64,000 bases of DNA from Eucalyptus grandis (Eukaryota > Streptophyta > Magnoliopsida > Myrtales > Myrtaceae), in NCBI RefSeq assembly GCF_016545825.1, contig NC_052612.1, forward strand, positions 3,410,001 through 3,474,000, read 5' to 3'. Within the stretch, counting starts at the first letter, position 1. Each line of letters begins with the position of its first letter. Below the pieces are notes generated by a model that made no database searches, was not told the DNA's origin, and saw nothing but the letters and a program-made list of their open reading frames with translations. Made by a program: the position numbers and the translations under genes. Shown in pieces: positions 47,237 to 58,584 of this stretch.

Positions 47237-48244
47237 GCCCGGCGCCGCACTCCTATTTCTCGTTCCTGGAATGAAATTTCGGTTTTTTTGTTCCTGGAAC
47301 AAAAAAGAACAGAAACGCGTTTGTGTGCGTTTTGTTCTTTTTTGTTCTTTTGTTCCTGGAACAAAAAAAAAACAAGAAACAAGAAAACTTGTTTCTTGTT
47401 TGGAACACAAATCGTAAACACTTTTTTTTTTTTTTTTTCTCTTATTTTTGTTCTTCTTTCTTTTGGCCGGTGCCGCCTCGCCATGGCCTGGCGACCGGCC
47501 GACGAGGGCCGGCGGCCTCGCCCGGCCACGCGAGGCTCGCCGGCCCCTAGCGAGGCTCGCCGGGACGCTCGCCGTCCCCGGCGAGGCCGAGGCTCGCCGT
47601 AGCCGGGCGAGGGTCGGCCTCGCCATGGCCGGGCGAGCTCGAGCTCGCCCGATCCGGCGAGGCCGACCTCGCGCCGGCCCGGCGAGCTCGATCTCGCCCG
47701 ATCCGGCGAGGCGGAGCTCGCCCGGCCGGCGAGCCTCGGCCTCACTGGCGGTGGCCGGCGAGGCCGTGCCTCACCCGCCGGGCGAGCTCCGCCTCGCGGA
47801 TCAAGGCGAGGCCGACCTCGCGCCGGCTGGGCGAGCTCGATCTCGCCCGGATCCGCCTCGAGCTCGCCCGGCCGGCGAGGCCGAGCTCGCCCGGCCGGCG
47901 AGCCTCGGCCTCGCCGGCGGTGGCTGGCAGGCCGCGCCTCGCCCGCCGCCGGCGAGCTCGGCCCTCGCCGGCCGGTCGCCAAGGCCTTGGCCGGCGACCG
48001 GCCAAAAGAAGAAAAAAAAAAATGAAAAAGAAAAAAAAAAAAAAAGGAAAAATAAGAAAAAATAGAAAAAATAAAAGAAATAAAAAAATTATCCAAATTT
48101 ACCAAACATGTTTCGTTTATTTTTTATTCCCTAACAAAGTTTTACCAAACGCGTATTTTTGTTGGTGGTGTTCCCCTAACAGAAATACTTTTTTCTATTT
48201 CTGTTCCCTAACAATTTTTAAACAAAATACAACCAAACGCGCCC
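47237..48244. mobile_element. PIF-like element related to 43444-44196, with a 540 bp GC core
   Basis: The right end, read in reverse, is GGGCGCGTTTGGTTGTATTTTG, clearly homologous to the left end of the element at 43444, so it lies in the opposite orientation. The left end is eroded (around CCCGGCGCCGC). The arms carry GTTCCTGGAAC palindromes (about 47290 and 47352). The core, about 47465-48003, is extremely GC-rich, made of GGCGAG/CTCGCC units and bounded by TTTTGGCCGGT and ACCGGCCAAAA. ORFs up to 300 codons on both strands in the core are artefacts of this composition. Confidence 0.65.
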
Positions 48245-48404
48245 TTTGCTGCTTGATACGAGAGAAGCGACGCCTCAAAAGTGCGAATAAACTGAGTAAT
48301 TCTCAGAATATCCCCGCGAGTTTCGGCATCCAATTTTCCGAAATTGATAAATCCAAACAATAATAAAAATGAAGAAGAAAAACAAAATACAGAAAATTCC
48401 TCCA

Positions 48405-48473
48405 GTCCTCCGCCGCCGCCGTCGCATCATCGCAGTCGTCGCCGCCGCCGCCGCCGCCGCCGCCGCTCCTCCT
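48405..48473. repeat. (CCG)n-rich trinucleotide tract
   Basis: A run dominated by CGC/GCC trinucleotides just before the threonine synthase-like ATG, of the kind common in plant 5' UTRs. Confidence 0.8.
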
Positions 48474-48487
48474 CCCAACGCAGAAGC

Positions 48488-48845
48488 AATGGCATCAGCG
48501 CCCTCCATGCTGATGTACTACTTTCCTCCTCTCTGACCCCAAACCCTAGACACTTCCCCGTCGGCCGAAAGCACCTCGCCGTGTCCTGCGCCTCCACCTT
48601 CGGCCCTGCCCCGACCAGCTACTCCCCTCCCGCGACGGCGACGGCGACGGCGACGATGATGATCCACAATATCAGGGACAACGCCAGCCGCCACCGCCAG
48701 GCCCACGCCTTCTCCGCCAAGTACGTCCCCTTAGGCTGCGGCTTCACCGCCTCCGAGTCTGGCACGACACGGACGCCCTCAAGAAGTTCGACGGCGCGAA
48801 CTGGAGGAACCTCTTCGACTCGCGCGTTGGCTATGAGCCAACCTC
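48488..48845 (+). pseudogene. Threonine synthase 5' fragment (chloroplast type), fused to thioesterase copy C
   Basis: Threonine synthase makes threonine from O-phosphohomoserine in plastids. From ATG 48488 (MASAPS) a serine/proline-rich transit-peptide-like stretch leads to NIRDNASRHRQ, then AHAFSAKYVP, the start of the mature plant enzyme. After a frameshift near 48764 it continues WHDTDALKKFDGANWRNLFD, then SRVG. Between these the YSLDE, then RSGGLLDVE part that I expect from plant threonine synthase is missing. In-frame TGA occurs early in the ATG frame (about 48533). The fragment stops at about 48840, where homology to the thioesterase copies begins. No other part of threonine synthase is present. 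Identification is from remembered family sequence. Confidence 0.78.
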
Positions 48846-51709
48846 CATACATTGGTTGGGTAGTCCACTGTCTCCTCTCAAAGCCTCCTCCTTTCGAGCC
48901 AGCGGACTCGCATCGCCCCGATCCTCCACCGCGACGGACGACGGAGCCTCCGCTTCGACGGGCGGGCGCGATTCCAGTGGCCTCCGCCGCCGCTCCGCCC
49001 ATCGATGCCGGATCGTCGATTCGGAAGTCGATCAAGCTTGTGGCCCGGTACGTACTTCTCTCGCCCGTCACTAACGCCTCGTGGGAAGCGAGATCCGAGA
49101 TATTCGAGGAGGTCGGCGATGCCAGTGAGAGCGAGAGTGCTACGTCGCCGGAGAGCGTATTGGTTCCGGAAGCCCGTCTAGGAGCAGGGCGAGCGTTTTC
49201 TACTCGGAGATCAGTAGAGGAATCCATGGAAGGAGATCAGGATGGGGAAGCTGGCGGAAGATGTCGATGCTTTCGCTGGGACAATATGCTGCTATAAGGT
49301 AAATTAAATTCGGCTTTGAACAACTATGGGATGGTGATACTTTTGTTTCTGGTTCTGAACGTGGTGCCATTTGTTTTCTGCGATGTTTCTCCAGGTTAAA
49401 TTTCTCGGTTTGAATGATGGTTCAATGGTTGAAATGTAGTTTTAACCGAATCTCAAGCGTTTTTATCCCTGCCTTTTGCTGGTATCAGCGCAATGCATAC
49501 TATGTTAATGTAAGAAGAGAGTTCCTTTGGGCTTTCTTTGCTGAAGATGAATTGCATATGATGTCATTGACACTACTAGAGTTAGGTAATGCAGTTTGCG
49601 GTGCTTTGATAAATTCCTGATATTAAACTGACAGATGCTGGTGCTTGGTTGGTGGGTAATCAGTTCTAGTATTCTGCTATTCGTAGTTTTGAACGTCAAG
49701 TCCTCGTTTGAATAATCTAGAACCGGTCATCTGGTAATTAGAGAATATATTGTATGAACTTGCTGCTGCTTCGCTGTAACATGTACATTGTCTCTATCTT
49801 TCGCATATGTGTGTATCTAAATTAGTCATCATTCCTTGTCCGTATCAAGTTCTGCAATCAGAATTTCTAAGTTCTCTAGTCATTAGCCGTAGTCCATATA
49901 GGGTGGGAATTCGTTATTAGAATTGTGCATAACAGAACACCCCTATTGTATTCAGCCTTTTACTTTTGGACCAGCATTGCTTCAGTAGACAGAAAAGTTC
50001 TCAAGAGGCCAATCCCTATTGACACTGACTTGCAAATAGCATCAGCTGTTACATGGGTTGGACACTTGTCAATGGCGATCCAACTGGAAGTAACTCAGTC
50101 CATCGAAGGTATCATATGAAACAGTACTTCCAATTGACAATAGTATGCTACTTTCTCCCCTCAAGTTGATTGCTTTATTGGCTTATAGGATGAGAATATA
50201 CATTTCCATCTGCTGCCACTAAGCAGTTGCAGGAGTCATGTTACTCCTGATCCTGAAGGATGGCATCACTTTATGGCTGTGCCTTAAATGTGTGTTTATT
50301 CTTTGCAAACCATATTTACTCTTGCATGTTTTCTTTACTCTACTCATAAAAACTATGGAGAAGTTTGCTAATTTTCTAGCCATTTACCATTCTCTTATTA
50401 CCAAAAATAAAAATCAATAAATCAAACTCATCCAAACTATGGAGAAGCTTGCTAATTAACATCCTCTTGCCAATAAGTATTGGCAGTTTGTCAAGGTTTT
50501 CGACATGTTCAAGCCCAATACTCAGATGTCGGATCTTCATAAAGTTATCCTTTCCATGATATAGTCTCATTACTGATCCTTTCTGCCGTTTACCTTATAC
50601 TGGTAATTTCCTGCAGAAATCTGGGATTCCTCAGATTCAGTTGCTCTTATTGCCAATTTCACGTTTGTGGCTTGTGATTCTAGACCTGGAAAATCAGCTC
50701 CAATTAAGCCCATCTCCCCAGAGATAAAGAGAGAAAAATTACTTTGGCAAGAGGCAGAAAAGAAGGAATGAAATGAGGAAAAAGAAGAGAGAAGAACGTA
50801 ACAGAGATACTAAAGTGGAGGACTTGTTCAGGCTCCAAGCTTTATTTGCCGAAAGTTGTGTCTTCTGTGATATGCCAGCTTTGGCAGACAGTGATAGCAT
50901 TCTGTTAAGCAACACTTGTTTTGAGAACTCATTTGTATGCCATTCATGGCAAAGGAATATTCATGGGAGGGTATTTGGAGGATTTAAATGCGAAGGGCTT
51001 TTGAATTGGCCTTTTCAACCGCATATGCCTTTGCTGGTGTGGCACCCTGGTTCTTTGAAGTTGACCCTGTTGAATTCTTGAGACCTGTAAGTACTCATCC
51101 AGTGCATGATGTATTTCTATGTCTAGGTGCTGCTGTTGCATTACTTACCTGCTGAGTGTGGATCTGTGGCAATGATTACATGATATGCCCGGTGTCAGTC
51201 TTCTATAAGCACGGATTGTCATACTTGAGCCTTCACTTTTGCAGTTGTATGTATATGTGTGAAATTATGGATCAGTTAGGTGGAAGATCATAATACAAAG
51301 GATATTCTTTGGGATGTAGGCAGATATTGGCAACTTTCTCTGCCTCAAATGCTGTGTCCTGTATACGGAGCTTAACAATCCAGATGAACTCCTGATAAAT
51401 GTCGAAGTTGTGGCCCATGTGATGCAACCTGAGTGCAGGTCAAGCGAGGTACGAGTGGCCTATGCGTGTTACGTTTTCTTTTAGCAAATTTTCATACCAT
51501 TCCAACAGGTGTCAAACGAATTCTACTTTACATTAACTACACATCCTGAGGCCTTGAATGATGGATTGAAGATTTGGAAGTCCCATCCATGGAAGAAGAG
51601 GTATGGCTTGTCCTTGAACGTATGGATGGTGAGACTTGTCAGACTTCATCCTGAATACACTTCTCCAGTGCCTGAAGCAAACCACAATACTTACTTGCAA
51701 GTTGAATGA
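48846..51709 (+). pseudogene. ACOT9-like acyl-CoA thioesterase pseudogene, copy C
   Basis: All five exons are traceable. Exon 1, about 48846-49298, has SPVTNASWEARSEIFEEVG and a GTAAAT donor, with a deletion of about 25 bases before DQYRNPW that shifts frame. Exon 2, about 49985-50108, has PIPIDTDLQIASAVTWVGHL. Exon 3 is 50617-51086: FTFVACDS, EIKREKLLWQEAEKK, a frameshift, then CVFCDMPALADSDSILLSN, IHGRVFGGF, a second frameshift, then the FAGVAPW region and a GTAAGT donor. Exon 4, 51320-51448, keeps its TAG acceptor. Exon 5, 51509-51709, is shifted after NDGLK. It retains the exon 3 segment deleted in copies A and B, so it branched earlier. Confidence 0.87.
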
Positions 51710-53940
51710 TAATTAGTGGGGGACTGAAATTGATACTCGAAAAGCAGGACGACATTGCCAAGTAAAAGCGGAACTTAGGGACATCAGTCTAGTTAGGAAC
51801 ATAAGGGATGTCTAGCGCACCAAACATGTATCAGCATTGTGAAGTCCAATTATTTACTACTTCTGAGAAAGTCTCACTGCACGATGAGATGAACCAAAGA
51901 TTAGAAGATGCCAAGTACAATGATGTTGAGAAATAAGAGCTCCTGCCAAGTAAAGTCTCACAAGTGCATGGGACTAAACATGTCACTGATCATATTGATG
52001 GATGGCGACAGAAATTTGTGAACTTCCACATCTGCTGGTAATAAACTGATACCATGTTCAGCGTTGATACGTGAGTGTTTTTTGCTTTGTGACAGAGTTG
52101 TTTGCTTTGTCCTAATGCTAGGTCGAGGGACTACACACTCGCCATTGCATCGAGAATTGACAGAGTTCTCATGATAAGGCTTCTTTATGGTGGAATTCTT
52201 TGCAGAAGTTTGCTTGTGAAACATGCTTGGAAGCAATTGGTAAGTCAGCATCCTTCATAAGATAATCCATCAATGTTTCAGATTTAGACTGGTCTATAAT
52301 CTGGGGTCGGAACTTGGGAGTTGATTGAAACCGGATCTAGTTGCATTTATTAGCAATCTATTTGAGATAATTCTCTGTTGAACTGCTTATGCTTACCATA
52401 TTTCTATCCTTTAATGATTGAAAACGGAAAAGGTTAGAACAGAGTATTCTTGCAAGCATTTGCAAGGATTTTTTTGTTGAAACCAGGCTCACCCAGCCTT
52501 CATTTTTATTTCTCCTTAATAAATTCCAATCATCTACCATGTCCAATCTGCCCATTCAGTTAGCTCTAGTGATCAGATCCAACTCAAACTATGATGTTGG
52601 TTCTATACCAATGAGAACTTGCACAAGGCCATGAAAAGCCCTAAAAAGAGTTCTGGTGGGCAAAGCCTCAAGATTGTCAGTGCTTCGCTTAGTTGTTCAC
52701 CTTGCTGATTCTCTTGGGACCGTTAATGTTATGTAGTTCCATAAAAAACTAGCAAAGCACATGTAATTGGCATGCGTGAGAACATTTACGTCTGTAATAA
52801 GGAGATGCTTAACCCAGACTCCATGAACCTTTCACGCTTTAATTAGCACTACGCGTCACTCATCACACCAGGGTTCGAACTATGCTATCATCAAGAAGGA
52901 ATTGTTAAGATAAATTCACTGCAGGGCTGCATAGTTTTTATGTGAAGCCCTCTACTGAAAGTCGTGTGTTACAAGTTAAATAGAAGTACGAAATTAAATT
53001 GTCGCCCTGGGGCCATAGGCGATTTTAGAACAAACTTTTATAGTTGGTGTTGTTGATGCCATTTTGACTGTGTTCGAACCCATGAGAATAAAGTGGTTCA
53101 AGATCTGTTTCGAGTCTGGTACAAATGCGTTTTGTCTTGCTGATGGAAACTCTGTGACTTGCAAGAACTCACCAATTCGTTCTGCTTCTGGGAAAAAACT
53201 TATTAGCTAGTCTCTAGGTTACAAGTCAAATTATTGAGGTTGAAAAATAAAGCTTGAGAACATTTCTTGGCTTAAACTAGTGATGGATGTCTGGATTAAT
53301 ATAGTATAGAATCTTGTTCTTGTCATGTTCTTACTGGTTACCATATATCAGGTTCTCTCCTGAAGGAAACAACTATCAAGCTAAAGTTAAAACCATATCT
53401 CAAGCTCTCGCCCCAGCAACATGCCTTACCGCATTAGCTTCAACCAACAATATGGGTGAATATGAGCTGGTCGGAGTTACGATTTTGCAAAAGCAACTCT
53501 TCCATCTTTTCTATATTTGTAAGAAGATGATCTGTCATTTATTTCTTCTGTTTCTTCGGATCTCATAATTGATCTCTTTGGAGGTAGCTGATGATACATC
53601 TCACAAGAAGACTAAAGACTTTTGGACAATTATCCCCGATAGGGAAAATTGTCCAAAATGTTAGAAGATGAACAGTTGAATATGCTTCAATTTCTTTGCC
53701 GACATAGTCCGTAGACAATTCCTTTTGGTCATTATATTCTACTAGGATCTAAAGTCCTTTTTTATTAATTATCAAAATAGGGAATGTAGTTCACCAATTA
53801 AAAACTTAATTTCGTTCATTAAGAGCACAGAAAAGGAGGATCCTTTTTTCTTAATGTTTTGCCCAAGCTCTCGTGATGGACGAAACGTTAATGCATGTGT
53901 GTCTCTTCGTCTTTGTTACTTCTTGTTGGGGTATGGTGGA
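51710..53940 (+). repeat. Thioesterase downstream flank, copy C
   Basis: Reference copy of the flank seen at 14303-16516 and inverted at 1-2766. The segment near 52127-52240 is open (DYTLAIASRIDRVLMIRLLY, ending at HAWKQL and a GTAAGT donor). The one from about 53351 has FSPEGNNYQAKVKTISQAL and MGEYELVG after a CAG. No family is recognised. No insertion equivalent to the LINE of copy A is present. Confidence 0.65.
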
Positions 53941-55741
53941 CAAAATTTGAACCTATTAAACTGCCTAATCTTAATATTCATGTTTCAAAGATTATCATCA
54001 TATAAATGAAATGTATTGAACTTTTGGGTAGTTAGTAAAGTTTCTAGAATGGCAATTAGTAATCCATACGTGCAATTACCAATGTGATATAAATATCTAC
54101 CGATCTTTTATGACCTTAAGGTCATTATGTATGATGTTCATGAATAATTTTTCGGTGTAACTCAAAATCAAGGGCTATTGGTCCTGCAAAATATTTACAA
54201 ATGTGATATTTACTGTCTAGATGTGAACTTATGAGCACATCGTGAAAATGCGAATTATAACGTGCTAACTTTGTTTGAACATTTATCAATCAGTTTGAAA
54301 AGTGTGCATGTTGATTTGAATTTAGGTAAAAATAAAGAGTAATATTTCTTTACTTTCTCTGCCGATATTTATGAGATTATTCAAATTTAAAAATTATGCA
54401 AAAAGTTATATGTAAGTTTACGTTTTAACATTCGATTGTTTTACAATTGTGTAAAACTCAATTCCTACTCGCGAAAGATCGCTCATGGAAAAGTTAATAA
54501 ATATATATTTCGTTACGTATTCTCCTCCCCCGACATGAATAGTCAAACTTTCTGACTGGGCGAGGATTTAAGTTTCTGCTGTGGAAAACTAGCTGCTTTG
54601 GTAAAGCCTCCCACTTGTAATAACTCCAAATTTGGCTTCGGCTTATATCATGCACTTAAAAGGGAATTCCACCCCCCCCGGGCTTCGGCCTATATCATGC
54701 GAGAAAATATTGGGTACATCAGATTTTCCATCTCTGCGATAAAACGCTTTATAAATTGGTCGACGCGTGTCAAGGCGGGCCCCACTCGTCAAATTACCCC
54801 GTCTACTCTCTCTTCCCTTCCGTTTCTCAACGTAACATGCTTTCTCTCTTCGTCTCTAACTTCTCTTTTCTTCTTTTTCGTTTGGAGAAAAGACACCCAA
54901 GCGAAGGTCCAGCAGGCGTCTGCCGTCACCTCTTCAATTTGTTGTCTGCCCTCTCCGTTACTCTCTCTAAGCTTGGGATATAGCTGTGTTGCAAATTCAG
55001 GAAACCAATGGAGCATCTAACACTTCGTCATACTAAACTTCTCGCTTTAGGTCTTTTGAAAGCTTTGGCTCCAAATATATATGCTTTAGCTCGCGTCTTA
55101 ATAGGAAAAACAATATTAGTAGGATACATATGGGCTCAGTATTATTTAAGGTAGACTTGATCATCACGAGTTTTTTAAATGTTAAATAGACATTTTTCGC
55201 AAAGGGTTTGGAGATGCTTAGTATTAAATAATAATTATTTCCCCATCCAAGGCATACCAATTAGTAGGTATGAGAGGATTAATGTCATAACCCAAATATT
55301 AAAAAACTATCTTTAATTTAAAAAAAAAATTGCGATGGAATTTTACACGACTTTAAATGTCCATCTTTATATTATCGGTCGCACTTCAATCAACAAAAAA
55401 AAAAAAAGATATGCAAATATCTTGTTTTCATGACAACGGTAGAATGATTATATTTTCATGACGACGGTAGAATGATTATATTATGTAATCTAGCGGAGGA
55501 AAAAGGAAAACAACAGAACAAGGCCAGTAATATGATATAGATTCTTGTCCGGCAATCTAACCACGCTCACACCACTCACGGCAGGAGAGGCGGAGCGAGG
55601 CAAGTGCTATGCACGTGATGCTTCATCCTCCCAAGTTCCCCCTTCCTCCTTATAAAGTCTGCAGAGCACTGTCTTTTTATGCATGTAAGTCCTCTTAATG
55701 GATAGTTGAGAGGTGTCTTAAAATTCAAACTAAGCAAAAAC
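53941..55741 (+). repeat. DUF4220 upstream spacer, unit M3
   Basis: Matches 16517-18442 closely and lacks the SINE (empty site near 54755). An eroded first-exon remnant lies at about 54990-55300 and the conserved promoter block at about 55560-55680. A 28 bp string (TTTTCATGACRACGGTAGAATGATTATA-like) is duplicated at 55423-55480. No gene. Confidence 0.7.
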
Positions 55742-55988
55742 ATGACATTTTACTTTACTTCAGATCCGTAGAACAATTGGAACATCTGAAATTTCGTTAC
55801 TCTAACCCTCTCACTTTAGATTTTTCTCATTTTATTAGCACATTTTAGAAAATTAAAAAAGAAAAAAAGGAATCGCCAAATATTTTCTCTCGTCGTTGGC
55901 CTATTTGATGGCTGATTGGGTAATTGCATTCGCAATTGGGCTCATCTCTCACAACCAAGGTAATTTGTCGCCCATGCAGCTAAAATAG
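55742..55988 (+). pseudogene. DUF4220 N-terminal fragment, unit M3
   Basis: Starts at ATG 55742. It parallels 18443-18688 and 33981-34230, keeps recognisable LAYLMADW and FAIGLISHNQGN parts around 55895-55965, and ends at the same stop. Similarity to M1/M2 ends shortly after (about 56040), where the diverged module with AGATACATTTTAGGTATTTTC begins. Confidence 0.78.
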
Positions 55989-56511
55989 ACTAAGCACTTT
56001 TGACCCTCATTTCTCTTGCAGCTGAAAGCCAATAGATTACACTATCAACACACAATAAGATACATTTTAGGTATTTTCCCCATAATAAAAGGACCCGGTC
56101 TAAAATCAATATGAGCAACCCTTACAAAAGTGAAGAGAAAATGATAAATTGATTTATAGAAGAGATGATGCAACGAACTTTCATTAACTACTTGAACAAG
56201 TGAGTCATGTTTAAAGATTCAATAAATATATATATCACATCATTTACTACTCGATTTCATCAACTAGTATTGTATTTTTAGATTAATAAGAAGAAGAGAC
56301 AAAACAAAAATTTAGTCTTTGAATTCTTAGTAGATGTTCGATTTCATCCGTGAACTTTAATTTTGGTTAAATTGATGCTTGTGCAATCAATTTTGTGTTT
56401 TTTTTATATGGCTCTATAAACCAAGGAATTAATACTTTAAAATATGGTAGTGTGATTAAACAATACTTATTCTTCAGCCACATATGACTACATCGTATCT
56501 TGATTAAATGT
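55989..56511. other. Spacer similar to 40780-41396; no gene
   Basis: The sequence (TTTTCCCCATAATAAAAGGACCCG, then AAACCAAGGAATTAATACTTTA) parallels 40800-41180, ending in the CTATCTATT target at 56512-56520. No ORF is supported. Confidence 0.6.
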
Positions 56512-56520
56512 CTATCTATT

Positions 56521-57409
56521 GAGAAAATCTTTGCCGGTTTATTACCACCGTACCAGCGTCATATGTGGCATACATTTTTCACTCATTCCACTAAAATATT
56601 GACACGTTCATCAATCCGTGTCAGCTGACATGGAATTTAAATAAAAAAATTTAAAAACTTTCACTCAGCTCTCTCTCCTCTTCCTCTTCCGGACACCAGC
56701 GGAGTCGCCGGTGGTGTGATCAAGCAGATCGCCGCTGCATCCAAGCGAGCATGGCCGGCTCCCTCTGTTTTCTCCATCTCGTCGTTCTCGAGATCTGGCC
56801 GTCCATGGCCGAAATCGTCGCTCGTCCATGGCTGTCATCGTCATTGTTCATCCATGGTCGAACGCGTTCGGGCGTCGTCTCTATTGTTCATCAATGGCCG
56901 ACCACAAGCCGACTGCAAGGGACGATAGATCTCGATATTTGAGCTCTGTCCATGCCTTCAAGATCTCAACCTCGCCCGTTGCCATGGCCGATCACGAGCC
57001 AACTGCAAGGGACGACTGCAAGAAGATGGCTTCCTCTTCTTCCTTTTTTTCCCTTGATATCTAGGCTCTGTCCATGGCCTTCGAGATCTCGACTTCTCCC
57101 GTCGCCATGGACGAGACCAGATCTAGAGGCACGATCCGGTCTAGATCTGGACGGAAAACCACTGCGAGCCATCATGATGATGGTGGAGTGGCTCGGCCGT
57201 CGACGGGGCCGACCACGAGCCGACTGCAAGGGATGACAGAGCCGGCCGCGAGCAAGGACAGAGGAAGACGGAGAGCACGACGTCGGGGAAACTTCCAAGG
57301 GTGGACAGATGCAGATTTTTTTTTTTTAACCAAATCAGCGGACACGTGTCAATTTGCCGTTGGATTTTAGTAAAAAAACACAACCTTAGCAGCCACTAAA
57401 TATTTTCTC
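56521..57409. mobile_element. Mutator-like non-autonomous element, possible gene carrier
   Basis: 889 bp between CTATCTATT (56512-56520) and CTATGTATT (57410-57418), a 9 bp duplication with one change, as expected for Mutator. The ends GAGAAAATCTTT and AAATATTTTCTC are inverted, and further in TTGACACGT (56602) and ACACGTGTCAA (57342) mirror each other. The empty site is at 41397-41405. The GC-rich interior repeats a unit with ATGGCCGATCACGAGCC, then CTGCAAGGGACGA, about three times. It could be captured genic sequence, but no protein is recognised in any frame. Confidence 0.85.
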
Positions 57410-57418
57410 CTATGTATT

Positions 57419-58584
57419 TAGGTATTACATAATCGACTAGGTCGATTTACTTATCCTAAAAAAACACACATAAAAAAGCACACTCATATGACTTTTTCTT
57501 ACGCATCAATAATATCAAGTGTTTCTACGTTGGATCACCAAATATTTCACTTAACTCATACTGAAATTTCATAATTCAAAACTTGGATAGTTACATATAG
57601 ATGTGTAATTAGAATCGAGACATAATCAATATAAAGATAAAACATCAACCCGACACAAAATATTTGCTGACAAGTAAATAAGGAATAATCTCAACGTGTG
57701 TGTCTATATATATATATATTCCCTACTATTTTTCCAATATATATTGTTGTAACCAATATCATATTAGAGAGGAGTTTCAATATTCAAACTAACCAAAAAC
57801 ACGGTACTGAATTTGGATATGTGAAATAAATAGAACATTCAAGGCTTCATCAGACTAAGCCTCTTGCTTTAGGTATTTTTGAAGCTTTGGCTTTAAAACA
57901 TTTGTGCTTTGACTCACATCTTAATTAGAATTGTTGTATTAGGAGGATATACATGGACTCATAATTAACCTATTTAAGGCGGACCTTTTCATGTCGAATG
58001 TTAAATGTTAAGATAAACCTTTTTAAGGAAGGATTTGAGGCGTTTAATATTTAATTTCACAGTAAGATTAAGTTGTCCCCATAATATACCTTCTGTTTTT
58101 TTTTTTTTTTCTAAATATACGATGGAGTTTTACACAACTTTAAATGTCTGTCTGTATCAATGTTTTAAAACTCAAGCTTCGATTAAAAACATGATAGGCA
58201 AATATCTTGTTTTCATTAGGATGGTGAAGTGATAATATCATCTATTCTAACAGAGGAAAAAGGACAACCACAGTATAAGGCCAGATATATAAATTCTTGT
58301 GATCCTTGCGGGAAAGGGAGGCAGAGCAAGGCTAGTGCCCAGCACGTGCTTCTTCGTCCTCCCAAGTCTCAAAGTCCCAAGCTTTGACCCTCCCCAACAT
58401 CACCCAAACCACCTCCCAACCATTTGCTTTGCTTGTCAATTTCTACTTCAAGGCTTCCTTACAAAGTTTGCAATGCACTATTTTCTTGATGCATGTAAAC
58501 TCTCGTGAGGATGTTGAGAGAATAGTTTTGTCATGACCAACATTATATTAGAGAGAAGAGACACAATTCGGACTACGCAAAAAT
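57419..58584 (+). repeat. DUF4220 upstream spacer of the long pseudogene
   Basis: The sequence resembles 41410-42100 (AAAAGCACACTCATATGACTT) at first. It then holds an eroded first-exon remnant near 57830-57900 (ACATTCAAGGCTTCATCAGA) and a promoter-like block at about 58300-58500. No gene. Confidence 0.55.

Noticed and set aside
47203..48105. ORFs up to 300 codons on both strands in the GC core
   Set aside because: Low-complexity GGCGAG repeats open all frames; there is no conserved protein and the block is inside a DNA transposon.
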